Positions 1-12,600 of a stretch of 64,000 bases of DNA are shown piece by piece. The stretch covers positions 191,001 to 255,000 of the forward strand of contig JAOTOL010001270.1 in assembly GCA_034440575.1 (NCBI GenBank). Direction: 5' to 3'. This DNA comes from Imbricaverruca yamaguchii (taxonomy: Eukaryota > Arthropoda > Thecostraca > Neoverrucidae). The notes beneath the pieces were generated by a model. The model was not told where the DNA came from, did not search any database, and worked only from the letters and a program-made list of their open reading frames with translations. Numbering within the stretch: the first letter of the stretch is position 1; the number at the start of each line of letters is the position of its first letter. The translations under genes and the position numbers were made by a program.

Positions 1-529
1 TATGTAGCTACATAGCAGCTACATAGTTGCCAGTGGCCGCAATTGGAAGCGCGCACCGACCACGTGCCGCACGAGATTCCAGCACATCTGCCGCGAGAGC
101 GCCACAGCAGACCCGACAAACAAGCGACGAGCGACGCGCGTGGGGAGCGCATAGCTGGAATTCCCCGCTTACAATCGTCAGGGTGACGAGATTGGCCGCC
201 AGACGCGATAAACAGAGTCGGTCGCCCAATGTGGCGCACTAGTCTGGCCGGCCAGCTCCAGTCGCGCTGCCCGGCCGACAAGATGGCCGCAGGGCGTCTG
301 GAGTGCGTCAGGCGGCGGCAAGGGCGACCGTGCCCCGCCCGCACGGCCGGCGTGTCGCGTCAGCTGCCGGTGACGGCACGACAGAGAGCGGCGTACCGGC
401 GCGACTGGTGTTTATTCAGCTCGGCACCGCTGTCACGGTCTGACGGTGGTCAGGCATCTGGCGGTGACGGTGGTCACATCTGGCGCGCACACACTCAGCT
501 GCCGCCGCCGCGTACACAGCTCACGGCCA
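1..529. other. No gene recognised (left edge)
   Basis: G+C-rich sequence with open frames on both strands that match no family I know. The open frames running rightward are carried by the satellite that starts near 530. I see no splice structure or motif supporting a gene. Confidence 0.5.
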
Positions 530-1715
530 CGTGTCGCCCGGCGGTCCGAGGGGTGTCGGCCACACACCGCCCGGCGGACCGAGGGGTGTCGGCCACACAC
601 CGCCCGGCGGACCGAGGGGTGTCGGCCACACACCGCCCGGCGGACCGAGGGGTGTCGGCCACACACCGCCCGGCAGACCGAGGGGTGTCGGCCACCCACC
701 GGCCCGAGGGGTGTCGGCCACACACCGCCCGGCGGACCGAGGGGTGTCGGCCACACACCGCCCGGCGGACCGTGGGGTGTCGGCCACACACCGGACCGAG
801 GGGTGTCGGCCACACACCGCCCGGCGGACCGAGGGGTGTTGGCCACACACCGGACCGAGGGGTGTCGGCCACACACCGCCCGGCGGACCGAGGGGTGTCG
901 GCCACACACCGCGACCGAGGGGTGTCGGCCACACACCGCCCGGCGGACCGAGGGGTGTCGGCCACACACCGCCCGGCGGACCGAGGGGTGTCGGCCACAC
1001 CGCCGGCACCGGACCGAGGGGTGTCGGCCACACACCGCCCGCCGGCGGACCGAGGGGTGTCGGCCACACACCGCCCGGCGGACCGAGGGGTGTCGGCCAC
1101 ACACCGCCCGGCGGACCGTGGGGTGTCGGTCACACACTGGACCGTGGGGTGTCGGCCACACACCGTCCGGCGGACCGCGGGGTGTCGGCCACACACCGCC
1201 CGGCGGACCGAGGGGTGTCGGCCACACACCGCCCGGCGGACCGAGGGGTGTCGGCCACACACCGCCCGGCGGACCGAGGGGTGTCGGCCACACACCGGAC
1301 CGAGGGGTGTCGGCCACACACCGCCCGGCGGACCGAGGGGTGTTGGCCACACACCGCCCGGCGGACCGAGGGGTGTCGGCCACACACCGTCCGGCGGACC
1401 GAGGGGTGTCGGCCACACACCGTCTGGCGGACCGAGGGGTGTCGGCCACCCACCGGACCGGGGGTGTCGGCCACACACCGCCCGGCGGACCGAGGGGTGT
1501 CGGCCACACACCGGACCGGTGTCGGCCACACACGCCCGGCGGACCGAGGGGTGTCGGCCACACACCGGCCGAGGGGTGTCGGCCACACACCGCCCGGCGG
1601 ACCGAGGGTGTCGGCCACACCACCGCCGCGACGAGAGGTGTCGGCCACCCACCGGCCCGAGGGGTGTCGGCCACACACCGCCCGGCGGACCGAGGGGTGT
1701 CGGCCACACGTCTTG
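530..1715. repeat. 33-bp G+C-rich minisatellite, about 35 copies
   Basis: The core unit is 33 bp and contains GGGGTGTCGGCCACACACCG followed by CCCGGCGGACCGA. A shorter variant lacks the CGCCCGGCGG block, giving about 24-bp units in places. All six frames stay largely open because the unit length is a multiple of three and lacks stops, so the long open frames across it are repeat artefacts and not genes. It lies outside METTL14, beyond its stop codon. Confidence 0.95.
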
Positions 1716-1991
1716 CGGACGGTTCGGGCTAGTAATGGCCCAGACAGAAGTTGGACTGGGGCAGCTGCTGTCAGCTTAGGACGGCTGCGGTCAGCTGAGG
1801 TCAGCTGGGTCAGGCTGGGGTTGCCCGAATGACATCGGTCTTCATTCATACAGAATATCGTCGCAAAAAATGGCCATCAGACACAGAGTCTCGTGTCGTT
1901 GGACAGGCGCCAACGGACGGCCGTGAAGACAGAGCAGCAGAGAAGTCACATTCAAAATACATCCATCAAATGAACAGGGTAATCACAATCA

Positions 1992-2175
1992 GGGGTGGGG
2001 ATGACCGAGTGGTTAAGGTGTTGGGCTCTGGGTACCAAAGGTCCCGGGTTCGACACGCGCACCGCTCAAGACATTTCCAAATCCGCCGCCCACCGGCGAA
2101 ACCGTGTGGGCGGCGCCATTAGCCGTGAATGTGTAAAAAAAACGCGTCGTGAATCACTCAATAAACAAACAAGGC
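1992..2175 (+). mobile_element. tRNA-derived SINE, copy 1
   Basis: The 5' part looks like a tRNA(Ser)-type pol III promoter: an A box within GACCGAGTGGTTAAGG and a B box GGGTTCGACAC. A family-specific body follows (CGCCGCCCACCGGCGAAAC, GCGCCATTAGCCGTGAA) and then a tail of AAACAAAC type. The 11-bp sequence AATCACAATCA flanks the element on both sides (1981-1991 and 2176-2186) as a target-site duplication. It is not a functional tRNA, since the cloverleaf is incomplete. Confidence 0.85.
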
Positions 2176-2186
2176 AATCACAATCA

Positions 2187-2873
2187 CACAACACAAGCAG
2201 GCCCCCTCTGTGGCATTCCTCTGAGCCGGGAGCCTACTCAGCGCACGACAAAATGTTCAAAGTGAAAGTGATCGGTCTCGACGCAGGAAGCCGACATTGA
2301 CAGTGACGGCAGGCAGGCGACCGGCGACGGACACTAATGTCAAACTCGGCTCGCAGGCACGAACAATGGTCAAATTATTCAATGGAAGTCGGCGGGCGCG
2401 ACCACGACAGGGAAATCACATTTCACCTGCACGAATATCCAGGCAGCGATAGCTGACGAGGCGTGACGTCATCAGCGGCGACAACGGTTCTCCGCGACAG
2501 GGAATTTCCAGCCTTCGGTATCCAAATCTGGCTCGCTGTCATAGGAGCAGCATGTTATAGGATTCAGCACCTACGACCTGACATACCTGTGCTGACAACC
2601 AGGTGCCGTCATGCAATCATAATTAGGACGAAAACGTGTTTTTCGCTTTCCATTTATGGCGCGCCATAGATTCTCTACCCGGCCACCGGGTTTGGCCAGC
2701 CGGGATCCTACACCCGGCCAAAGTCGATACCAGGCGCAGGCAGTTCTCGCGACTCCTCACATAAAACACCGGTCAAAGTTCACCAGCGCGCTGAGACGGG
2801 CAGCCGCGAGTGTAACCGGTGGCGCCGTCTATACCGATTCGGAGAGACAAGTGGCGCCACCACGCGGTTCAGT
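2187..2873. other. 3' flank of METTL14, no gene recognised
   Basis: This lies directly downstream of the METTL14 stop on the minus strand and should contain its 3' UTR. No clear AATAAA is seen on the minus strand. No other coding signal is recognised. Confidence 0.4.
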
Positions 2874-2968
2874 TCAGCGGCCGCCCCTGCCGCGTCCGCG
2901 ACTGTAGCCTCCGCGACTCTTCGGCGGCGGCGACTTGGGCCTGAGCGCTTCAATCCGCTCCGTGCACC
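2874..2968 (-). CDS. METTL14 exon 8 with stop
   Basis: GG completes a Gly codon, then [20 protein letters not shown] and a short tail of RGR/RGG type, with TGA at 2874-2876. Acceptor GGTTTCAG|GG. The [14 protein letters not shown] block is diagnostic of METTL14, and the RGG tail, which helps bind RNA in the human protein, is much shortened. Confidence 0.93.
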
Positions 2969-3595
2969 CTGAAACCAGGCACGCTCACGGTTATGTGCGC
3001 CGGTGCAGAGCCACTGTATGACACGTGCACTGGGGGAGCCAGTCTTCCTTGTACTAGCAGAAAAGATACAAACTGAGCGGCAGTACGATCATCACGTTGT
3101 CCAGAGGCTTACAACGGCATTATACAGACCCACTGAATATGCACGGAAGAAAATCTGCATTCTTCCATGATAATAATAATAGTAATAATACTAATTATGT
3201 AAATACAGATACTACAAATAATACTAATATTACAAAGAATACTAATATTACCAATAATACTAATAATACCAATAATACTAATATTACAAACATTACTCAT
3301 AACATTACAAATACCAATGCTGATCTTAACAATACAAATACCAATAATAGGAAAAATACAAATTCAAAATAATAAAAATACACGACCGAAATCCGCTCGC
3401 GCCACCGCCGCTGCCACCGGCGGCGGCGGTGGCGGTGGCGGTGGCGGTGGCGGTGGCGGTGGCGGTGGCGGTGGCGGTGGCGGTGGCGGTGGCGGTGGCG
3501 GTGGCGGTGGCGGTGGCGGTGGCGGTGGCGGTGGCGGTGGCGGTGGCGGTGGCGGTGGCGGTGGCGGTGGCGGTGGCGGTGGCGGTGGCGGTGGC

Positions 3596-3629
<34 letters not shown>

Positions 3630-6600
3630 ATGCACATCAAAGCGCACCACGGAACGGGCGAGTGGCACCAAGGCGTGCTTGGCGCCAAACGAATACCACC
3701 GGTGCTGACTATCCGTCGGGCATAATTTCGGTGTGACTGGGCCAATGTGCTGTACGCGAGGCACATACCTTCACCTTCGCGCGAAGGTGGCGCGAGGTGA
3801 TGTTTCGCGTGAATCGACAATCACCCACAGGCTTAGCACGCGATACGGGAATCGTATCGTTCCGAGTATCGTCAATTTAGTGCACCAGGCAGGCTCGGTT
3901 TTAGCAGGAATAACTGGTGAACCAATAAACCGATTCACACGAACCCGACGCCACGGTGTAGTCACCACAGTCGCCATGGTCAGCCACGACAGTCCGAGTC
4001 GCCACGGTGAAGCCAAGACAGTCGCCACGGTGTAGCCACGAGTCCCCACGATGTAGCCACTAGTCGCCACGAGTCGCCATGGTGCAGCCAAGACAGTCGC
4101 CACGCTCGACAACGCGACCAATTTGATCTCACGTGTCGTGTCCACACGGGCAGCGGTGAGACGCCAAAGCAGTCCTTATCGCCGCTCTCCATGATTGGTT
4201 CTGGTGCGAAAAAACCCGGGTAAGACGTCCAAACCCCGCTGCTTGCAGTACTCGGGTCCATGCAACGCCTATGCTTTTAAATGCCACCATCGCTACCTGC
4301 TGTGCCCCGTGGTGCCGGCATTGTGACAAGAGTGGTGCATGTGTCGTGGCCTAGAATATCGATTCTGCTTCTCGTCGAATTTACACTCTGCAAGACGCTA
4401 TTTTCTGGTTAAGAGTGGGACGTACGGATGGTTCCAATCGCTGTGATGCCCATGGTACCTGTACATTTTCCCACCGAAGATACTTTGGGTACAAGCAAGA
4501 CTGCCCCTAACAACTACGTAACAGGTTTCACTTTCGGTCTTCTTAAGTGGCTCAATATTCTTGCACAGGGCTCGGCTAAAATTTGGATATCCTGCGTATC
4601 AAAAAATAAATAAGGATACTGTTCCTGAGAATGCCACACAGCAACTTCAAAAATAAAAAGGCGAAAAAATGGGGTACCGACTATTGAGAAGAGGTAGCGA
4701 GCGAAGAGACGCAGCGATGGTGATCCACTAGATCACCCCCCGGGGGGAGTCGTCCTGCCACTACACCCGGGACCCGGCCGGGTGAGGTTGGCAGGGTGAG
4801 GGTTGGCAGGGTGAGGGGTGAGGTTGGCCAGGCACGGTGGCCTGTCCCCCACCACGTCTCCCGCCCACCGCGCGGGTTCGACTCACCGGTGGTCATGTTG
4901 GCGCCTACGAAGTGGCCGTTGTAGACGTCCGGGTCGAAGTTCGACGAGGTCAGGCCGGGCCCCACGGTCAGCCAGCCGGGCCGGATGGTGGACTCGCGGC
5001 CAAACAGGTGTAGTCTGTCAACAACGGCCCACTGTCATATACTGGCCAAACAGGTGTAGTCTGTCAACAACGGCCCACTGTCATATACTGGCCAAACAGG
5101 TGTAGTCTGTCAACAACGGCCTCACTGTCATACTCTGGCCAAACAGGTGTAGTCTGTCAACAACGGCCCTCTGTCATATACTGACCAAACAGGTGTAGTC
5201 TGTCAACAACGGCCCGCTGTCATACTCTGGCCAAACAGGTGTAGTCTGTCAACAACGGCCCACTGTCATATACTGGCCAAACAGGTGTAGTCTGTCAACA
5301 ACGGCCCACTGTCATATACTGACCAAACAGGTGTAGTCTGTCAACAACGGCCCACTGTCATATACTGGCCAAACAGGTGTAGTCTGTCAACAACGGCTCA
5401 CTGTAATACTGGCCAAAAGTAGTCTGTCAACAACGGTCACTGTCATACACTGACCAAACAGGTGTAGTCTGTCAACAACGGCCCTCTGTCATATACTGAC
5501 CAAACAGGTGTAGTCTGTCAACAACGGCCCACTGTCATACTCTGGCCAAACAGGTGTAGTCTGTCAACAACGGCCCTCTGTCATACTCTGACCAAACAGG
5601 TGTAGTCTGTCAACAACGGCCCTCTGTCATATACTGACCAAACAGGTATAGTCCGTCAACAACGGCCCACTGTCATACACTGACCAAACAGGTGTAGTCT
5701 GTCAACAACGGCCCTCTGTCATACTCTGACCAAACAGGTATAGTCCGTCAACAACGGCTCACTGTCATACACTGACCAAACAGGTGTAGTCTGTCAACAA
5801 CGGCCCTCTGTCATACACTGACCAAACAGGTGTAGTATGTCAACAACGCCCTCTTCTACACTGACCAAACAGGTATAGTCCGTCAACAACGGCCCTCTGT
5901 CATATACTGACCAAACAGGTGTAGTCTGTCAACAACGGCCCACTGTCATATACTGACCAAACAGGTATAGTCCGTCAACAACGGCCCTCTGTCATATACT
6001 GACCAAACAGGTGTAGTCTGTCAACAACGGCCCTCTGTCATACACTGACCAAACAGGTATAGTCTGTCAACAACGGCCCTCTGTCATACTCTGACCAAAC
6101 AGGTGTAGTCCGTCAACAACGGCCCTATTCTGACCAAACAGGTAGTCGTCAACAACGGCCACTGTTATACTGACCAAGCGTCAACAACGGCCCTCTGTCA
6201 TATACTGACCAAACAGGTATAGTCTGTCAACAACGGCCCTCTGTCATACACTGACCAAACAGGTGTAGTCTGTCAACAACGGCCCTCTGTCATACTCTGA
6301 CCAAACAGGTATAGTCTGTCAACAACGGCCCACTGTCATACACTGACCAAACAGGTATAGTCCGTCAACAACGGCCCTCTGTCATATACTGACCAAACAG
6401 GTATAGTCTGTCAACAACGGCCCTCTGTCATATACTGACCAAACAGGTATAGTCCGTCAACAACGACCATGTACGTTTGGTGATCACTGTTCGTATAGGG
6501 CAGCCCACATGATTCAATGCCACTGGTCACCCAACAATCATGGGGACAGTACATTGGCGTACAACACAGCAGGCACAGTGCGCACAAGTTCACTGAACTC

Positions 6601-9600
6601 CGCACTCGTCCACACAGACACACAACCCTAGACCGTGTCGCCCGGCGTGCCTACGCCAGCGAAAGCAGACACACACACACCCAACCCTCTCCCCCCCCGC
6701 CCACCAGAGACAGCAGACACACACAACCCTAGACCGTGTCTCCACACACGACAGGAACACACACAACCCTAGACCCCCGGCGTGCCCACACCAGCGACAA
6801 AAAAAACCGTGTGCCCGCGCCACACCAGCGCGCCCCCGCGCGCGCACACACACCTGCCGTGCGCCCGGCGTGCCCCCAGCAGACACACACACCACCCTAG
6901 ACCGTGTCGCCCGGCGTGCCCACACCAGCGAAAGCGGACACACACCACCCTTGGCCGTGCACATAGCGCGGGTTTATTTTCAGAGTTCAGCCGGGTGCAC
7001 CGCCCGAGGGCAGTGCTGATGGTCCGAAGGTATCGGCCGTACGCGTCAGGACTGACGCCGCACAACGGGCGGTCAGATCCATCGCCGGCGCAGGTCAAAG
7101 GCCACAGACAGAGCTGGCGGATAGCGGACGTTTTGGGACCGAAGCCCGCCGCCGGCTTGGCTGGAGCTCGGTCCATATGCGGTGACGACCGGTTAAAAGG
7201 CTGGAGTGTTTTTATGCATGTAGGTAGCACTAGTGTGTTATTGCATAACTTGAAGGTGGGACTGCCAACAAAGGCAGTGCCTTGAGCTGATATGCTCAGG
7301 TTATTCACCTGTCAGAACAAGGTGCTGTTGTTAACAAATATCTGGTCAAATACATTTGAACTTCTAAAGGCACGTAGTTTGAAACACGACAAGAATTATG
7401 ACAGAAGCTTATGATGTTACATAAAATCGAGCCACGTTCTAGCGGATGCCTGATGACATTGTAATTTGCTGTCAGATTCATCTAAGGTGAGAGATGACCC
7501 CATACATTTGTGTATTTCCCACCAGCTATTTCCTAGTTTTATCTGAGCAGGCAAAGTCATTTTGCAGACATCTAAGGTTTGTCATAATTTCATCAATGAA
7601 AGTTCCTCAAGTCACTGTCTATTTAAGCAACCCTTCTTATTTCTCAATTTCAGTACCTTCAATACTGCCAGATTAGAGCACCTTAAACAAAAGGGATGTA
7701 CATGTGGAAGAGCCCAGGTAGTTTTGTGTTGTTCCACAAATTCGGATTGATATATCTACGTTCGATGAGTTGATGATGACGAGAATCGGTGGCAATGATG
7801 ACGACGAGGACAATGATGATGAATTCACGAACTGATCAGGCAAGTGAAAGTGCTGTCTGATATTTTATGTGTTCTTAGAAGTTTATGGTGGTCAAAAATA
7901 TGCTGAATTTGCCAGGTTTTACCCTCTTGCCCAAAAAGGAACAGAACAAGACATCAGGTCAAAGGGGGTGAAGCCTTGCAGGATGAGAAGTGGAAAGAAA
8001 CAGGTAGGTACGATTTCTGCCATAAGTCGAGCTTGTTTTCCCGTTTCGGGTGTCTGAAAGCAGTGGACTACTGGGGCGAACGAACTCTCGAGTAGCACGT
8101 GGGAGCAAACACCTATGCAGATAGGCGATTGCTTTATCGCAGAGCTAACGGCGAAGTGCGAATGCCTTCTGCCGTCCAAAGACTGTCTCTGTATAACTTC
8201 GAAAGATAATTGTCTGCCTGGTCGACTTCTTTCAACGTGCACTTCTAGAAACGATGCTGACCTCTCGTGTTGGGAAAGTCCGGCAGTGTGTCCAGAAATA
8301 AGCCGTTGTCAGACATAATGCCACTGTAGAGTAGCCACGCTATCACTTAGTCAGGGCCATTCCATGTCCACAGAAAACAAACCAAACAGCATTAAAGGAT
8401 ACTTTCGCGCTAATTGGCTACGATATAAAAACAGGCACAAATAGTTCCCTTCCGCCATCATATTAGTCGGGGGTTTTCGAACCTGTCCACTAAACTGCCA
8501 GTTACAACAGTTCACAACCAGAAATACGCACATCCCAGCAGAATTGCTCTGGTGCCGGAATATCCATGCATCTGGCGACAAACAACCAAAGGTAAGAGTT
8601 TGATATTTTTATGTGTAATCTGGTTTTGTAGGTAGGCGCTAAGCATGGCAAAATCAATTCAGCTTTTGAATTGTGTAAATATTCCTGTTGGTTGAATGCC
8701 AGTTGGTATCGCTGTTTGATTCATGACATGGCAATGTCAGGGAACATTTGAACGGCATCTAACGGCATTTGAACGGCACCTGACCAGTATTTGACTGGAA
8801 TCAGACCGGAATCTGACCAGCATCTGACCAGTATTTGACTGGAATCTGACCAGCATCTGACGGGCATCTGACCAGTATTTGACCAGCATCTGACCAGCAT
8901 CTGACGGGCATCTGACCGACATTACACTGGCATCTGACCGATATCTGATCGGCATCTGACCGATATCTGATCGGCATCTGACGGGCATCTGACTGGCGTC
9001 TGACCAGTATCTGATCGGCATCTGACTGGCGTCTGACCAGTATCTGACTGGCATCTGACCAGTATCTGACTGGCGCTACATCTACTGGCGTCTGACCGAT
9101 CTGACTGGCATCTGACCAGTATCTGACTGGCATCTGACCAGTATCTGACTGGCATCTGACCAGTATCTGACTGGCATCTGACCAGTATCTGACTGGCATC
9201 TGACGTATCTGCTGGCGTCTGATACACTGGCGTCGACCTATTGACTGGGTCTGACCGTATCTGACGGGTCTGACCGATCTGACTGGCTCTGACATCAGAC
9301 CGGCATCTAACCAGCATCTGACCGGTATCTGACCGATATCTGACCAACATCTGACCAACATCTGACCGACATTTGACTGGCATCTGACCGGCATCTACCG
9401 TCAAAATGACGGCAGACGAAACACGAGAAGTGTTCCCGTGTACCGACTTTTCCTGACGTCACGCTGCCGTACTGGCGCCGGAATCGGTGCAATTGTCGCT
9501 GTCGACGCCGGGCCGTATGACGTCACAGGGGCGGGCGTCAACGCGCTCCGCCGGCCGGCGTACTCCCAGTGCTCGGCGGCCGGCGCAACTGCACGGGGTG

Positions 9601-12600
9601 ACCCCACAACAGCCGCCGGCTGTGTCGAACGTGCCCAAGGTCACCGTGGCGAGCCAACAGAGACGACCTCGTCCGACGGCGAGCCTCCTCGAAACGTTGC
9701 GAGCGCGAACAGCCGACGACGCATTTCCGGCCGAAAAAGGGTTGGTGGAGCGAGCGCGACCCATCGACCCCGATAACAAACCGAGCCGAACTGCTCGAGC
9801 TGAGCCGGTCCGGTTGAGCAAATGTTCGGCTGCGGGTCACCGACTGCGTTTGCTCGGCCGCCAATCGGGCTCTGAGATCTGTCCTGGCCCACACACAGAA
9901 AAGTCCTCACCCGAGGGGGGTCAGAGACGAACGGCCATCGAAAAAAAACTGCTGGCTCACATGAGATGCGGTCGGCGCATGGGGCAAACAGCCAGCTGGA
10001 GCCACAGCCGTGTCGGATACTAAGGCTAAGAGCCCCATAAAGGGCATCCTACCCCAGGATGCAGGACATACCGGTAGCACCTCGCAAAGCACACGACAAA
10101 CACCCCGGCAATACCCTGCATGGAGCACAGCACAACCACCCCGGCAATACCCTGCATGGAGCACAGCACAACCACCCCGGCAGTACCTCGCATACAGAGC
10201 AGGACATACACCCCGGTAGTGTCTGGCCCGCCGGCGCAGGACATAGAACCCGGCAGCGTGACCCTGGGGCTATGGCAGACCGCGTGCGCGGCCTTCACTT
10301 CCTGTCACAGTCGACACGGTCGTCACGCGGGCGCGCGTACTATACACACATTGCATACGCATTTGGGCGTCACGCGTGGAGGCGGTACACGTGTTGCCGG
10401 CACACGTGTGAAAACGGCGCACGTGTTGCCGGCGCACGTGTGACGTTGCACAGTCGTGATACTCCAACTGCAAAGGGAGAGTCGCTGGCGTTTGGCGATT
10501 GGTGTCGTGCCAAAACAAGAGTGCCCGTCATCTGAACATGGACGATACACACAAGAGGCGCAGCCGAGGGTAACTGCGATCGATCTGAACATGGACGCTA
10601 CGCACAGAGGCGTAGTCAAGGGGAGGGGCAGTCCGCCCGTTAAAGAATAAATCAACAAGAAATTTGGGGATTTACATTACGCCATACAAAGTATTGTTGG
10701 CGCGGGAAACGGGCCGAAAGCAGCCTTAGCTAAATCACATCTTGGGTCCCCCCCCGCCCCCCGCGTCCTAAAAAGAATACAGGCTGCGTACCTGGATACC
10801 GTGTATAGTTCTAGACAACAGGTGGTAATTTGTGTTTCTGTGCTTCAATACATGTGGTGGACGCACCAAATGTGAGCAGTGGCGATGACGGAGTCATACA
10901 TTCGCAACCATCCACGCACCTCAGGGACGTCACGGTAGATAATCGCCAGCAAAGCCCCTGCACGCCCTTCTTTCCTAGCACTAGCAGTATTACTAGTAAT
11001 TCCTAGTAGTAGTCGCATGTTCAATACGTAATTTTCCGGAACTTTCAGCTGCATCAGATGTAAATTGTATTTGATGAAGGACGGAGGATCAGCAGTCCTA
11101 CTGAGTTGGCACAGCTCATGCTGTACGTGTCCGGAATTATCGTGCAGAACAGCTCGTGTCGGTAGTCTCCACCTGCTACAAACACACATTTACTAAGCCG
11201 ATCGCATGGTGCATAGCGCACGCACCTTCACCTCAGCATCGGCACCAGGCCTCGGTCATCTTCACCTCCTGTCACCGCACGTGCACGCGTATACGTGCGC
11301 GTCTCACTCTCACTCTCCCACCCACACCGGAACTGTGTGTACAGCCGGGATCTTTGTGCGCGTCAGTTGCCTTGGCTGCGCTGCGCCCAACACACCGGAA
11401 CTCGGTGAGTCAGTGAACCTTGCCGCCGCCCGGAAGCCCGATGGAGCACGCCGACCCGCCCCCGTCCGCACCAAGTGCAGCCCAGTGCACAGCGCGGCAG
11501 CGCCCCACACGGCGTACCGAGGAATGCAGCCGACACCTCGCCCGCGAGTGTGTCAGCAGCCGCCCGGAATGTAGCGAACACCTCGCCCGTGAGTGTGTCA
11601 GCAGCCGCCCGGAATGTAGCGAACACCTCGCCCGTGCGCGTGTCAGCAGCCGCCCGGAATGTAGCGAACACCTCGCCCGTGAGTGTGTCAGCAGCCGCCC
11701 GGAACGTAGCGAACACCTCGCCTGTGAGCGTGTATCAGCAGCCGCCCGGCATGTAGCGAACACCTCGCCGCGAGCGTGTCAGCAGCCGCCCGGAATGTAG
11801 CGAACACCCCCCCGTGAGCGTGTCAGCAGCCGCCCGGAACGTAGCGAACACCTCGCCCGTGAGTGTGTCAGCAGCCGCCCGGAACGTAGCGAACACCTCG
11901 CCCGTGAGCGTGTCAGCAGCCGCCCGGCATGTAGCGAACACCTCGCCCGCGAGCGTGTCAGCAGCCGCCCGGAATGTAGCGAACACCTCGCCCGTGAGTG
12001 TGTCAGCAGCCGCCCGGAATGTAGCGAACACCTCGCCTGTGAGTGTGTCAGCAGCCGCCCGGCACGTAGCGAACACTTCGCCTGTGAGTGTGTCAGCAGC
12101 CGCCCGGAACGTAGCGAACACCTCGCCTGTGAGTGTGTCGGCGGCCGCTCACACACTGCGAAATGGCACGTCCATTCAGGGGAAATTGTACACGGACAAC
12201 GCGTGCACGCACAGCCGAGGCAGGGCACTCGGAAGAGACACAATGGCCGCCAGTCGTGTTGCGGACGAACACAGCTCGGCGAGTGCGGCAGAATTGCTTC
12301 TGACATTCTGGAAGGGTACATGATGAGCCTGCGGACCGTTACTGTCGGCGACAGACCGCCCGGCTGACGGGACCGCCGTTTCGGAAGTAGCCACAGCGCC
12401 GGCGCTCCAACAATAACATCCTCATTCCGCATTCCACTGCGAGCCGGCCGTGCAAGGCGGAAGTGTGGGGTGGGGTGGGGTGGGGGCGGAGCGCTGCGGG
12501 ACGGGGCGACCCGGCGCACAAGGAACCCCTACCGACAACCTGAAAACATGGACTTAATGGCGTGCTTCCTCAAAACCACAAAAATCGTCTGGATTCCCTC

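Noticed and set aside
229..1849. Long open frames on both strands over the first satellite
   Set aside because: The 33-bp stop-free unit keeps all frames open; there is no homology, signal or splice structure.
1992..2064. Functional tRNA-Ser gene
   Set aside because: Only A- and B-box regions match; no full cloverleaf, the same body and tail recur in five copies with target duplications, so it is a SINE.
3317..3820. Poly-glycine, Ala-Val and His-Arg proteins
   Set aside because: These are frames of a pure GGCGGT microsatellite in an intron.
5015..6470. Evenly spaced 46-bp repeats resembling a CRISPR array
   Set aside because: No unique spacers; the whole unit repeats, lies in an animal intron and derives from METTL14 exon 7.
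9459..10023. Overlapping G+C-rich frames as a possible gene
   Set aside because: No motif, start context or splice evidence; frames of similar length on both strands.
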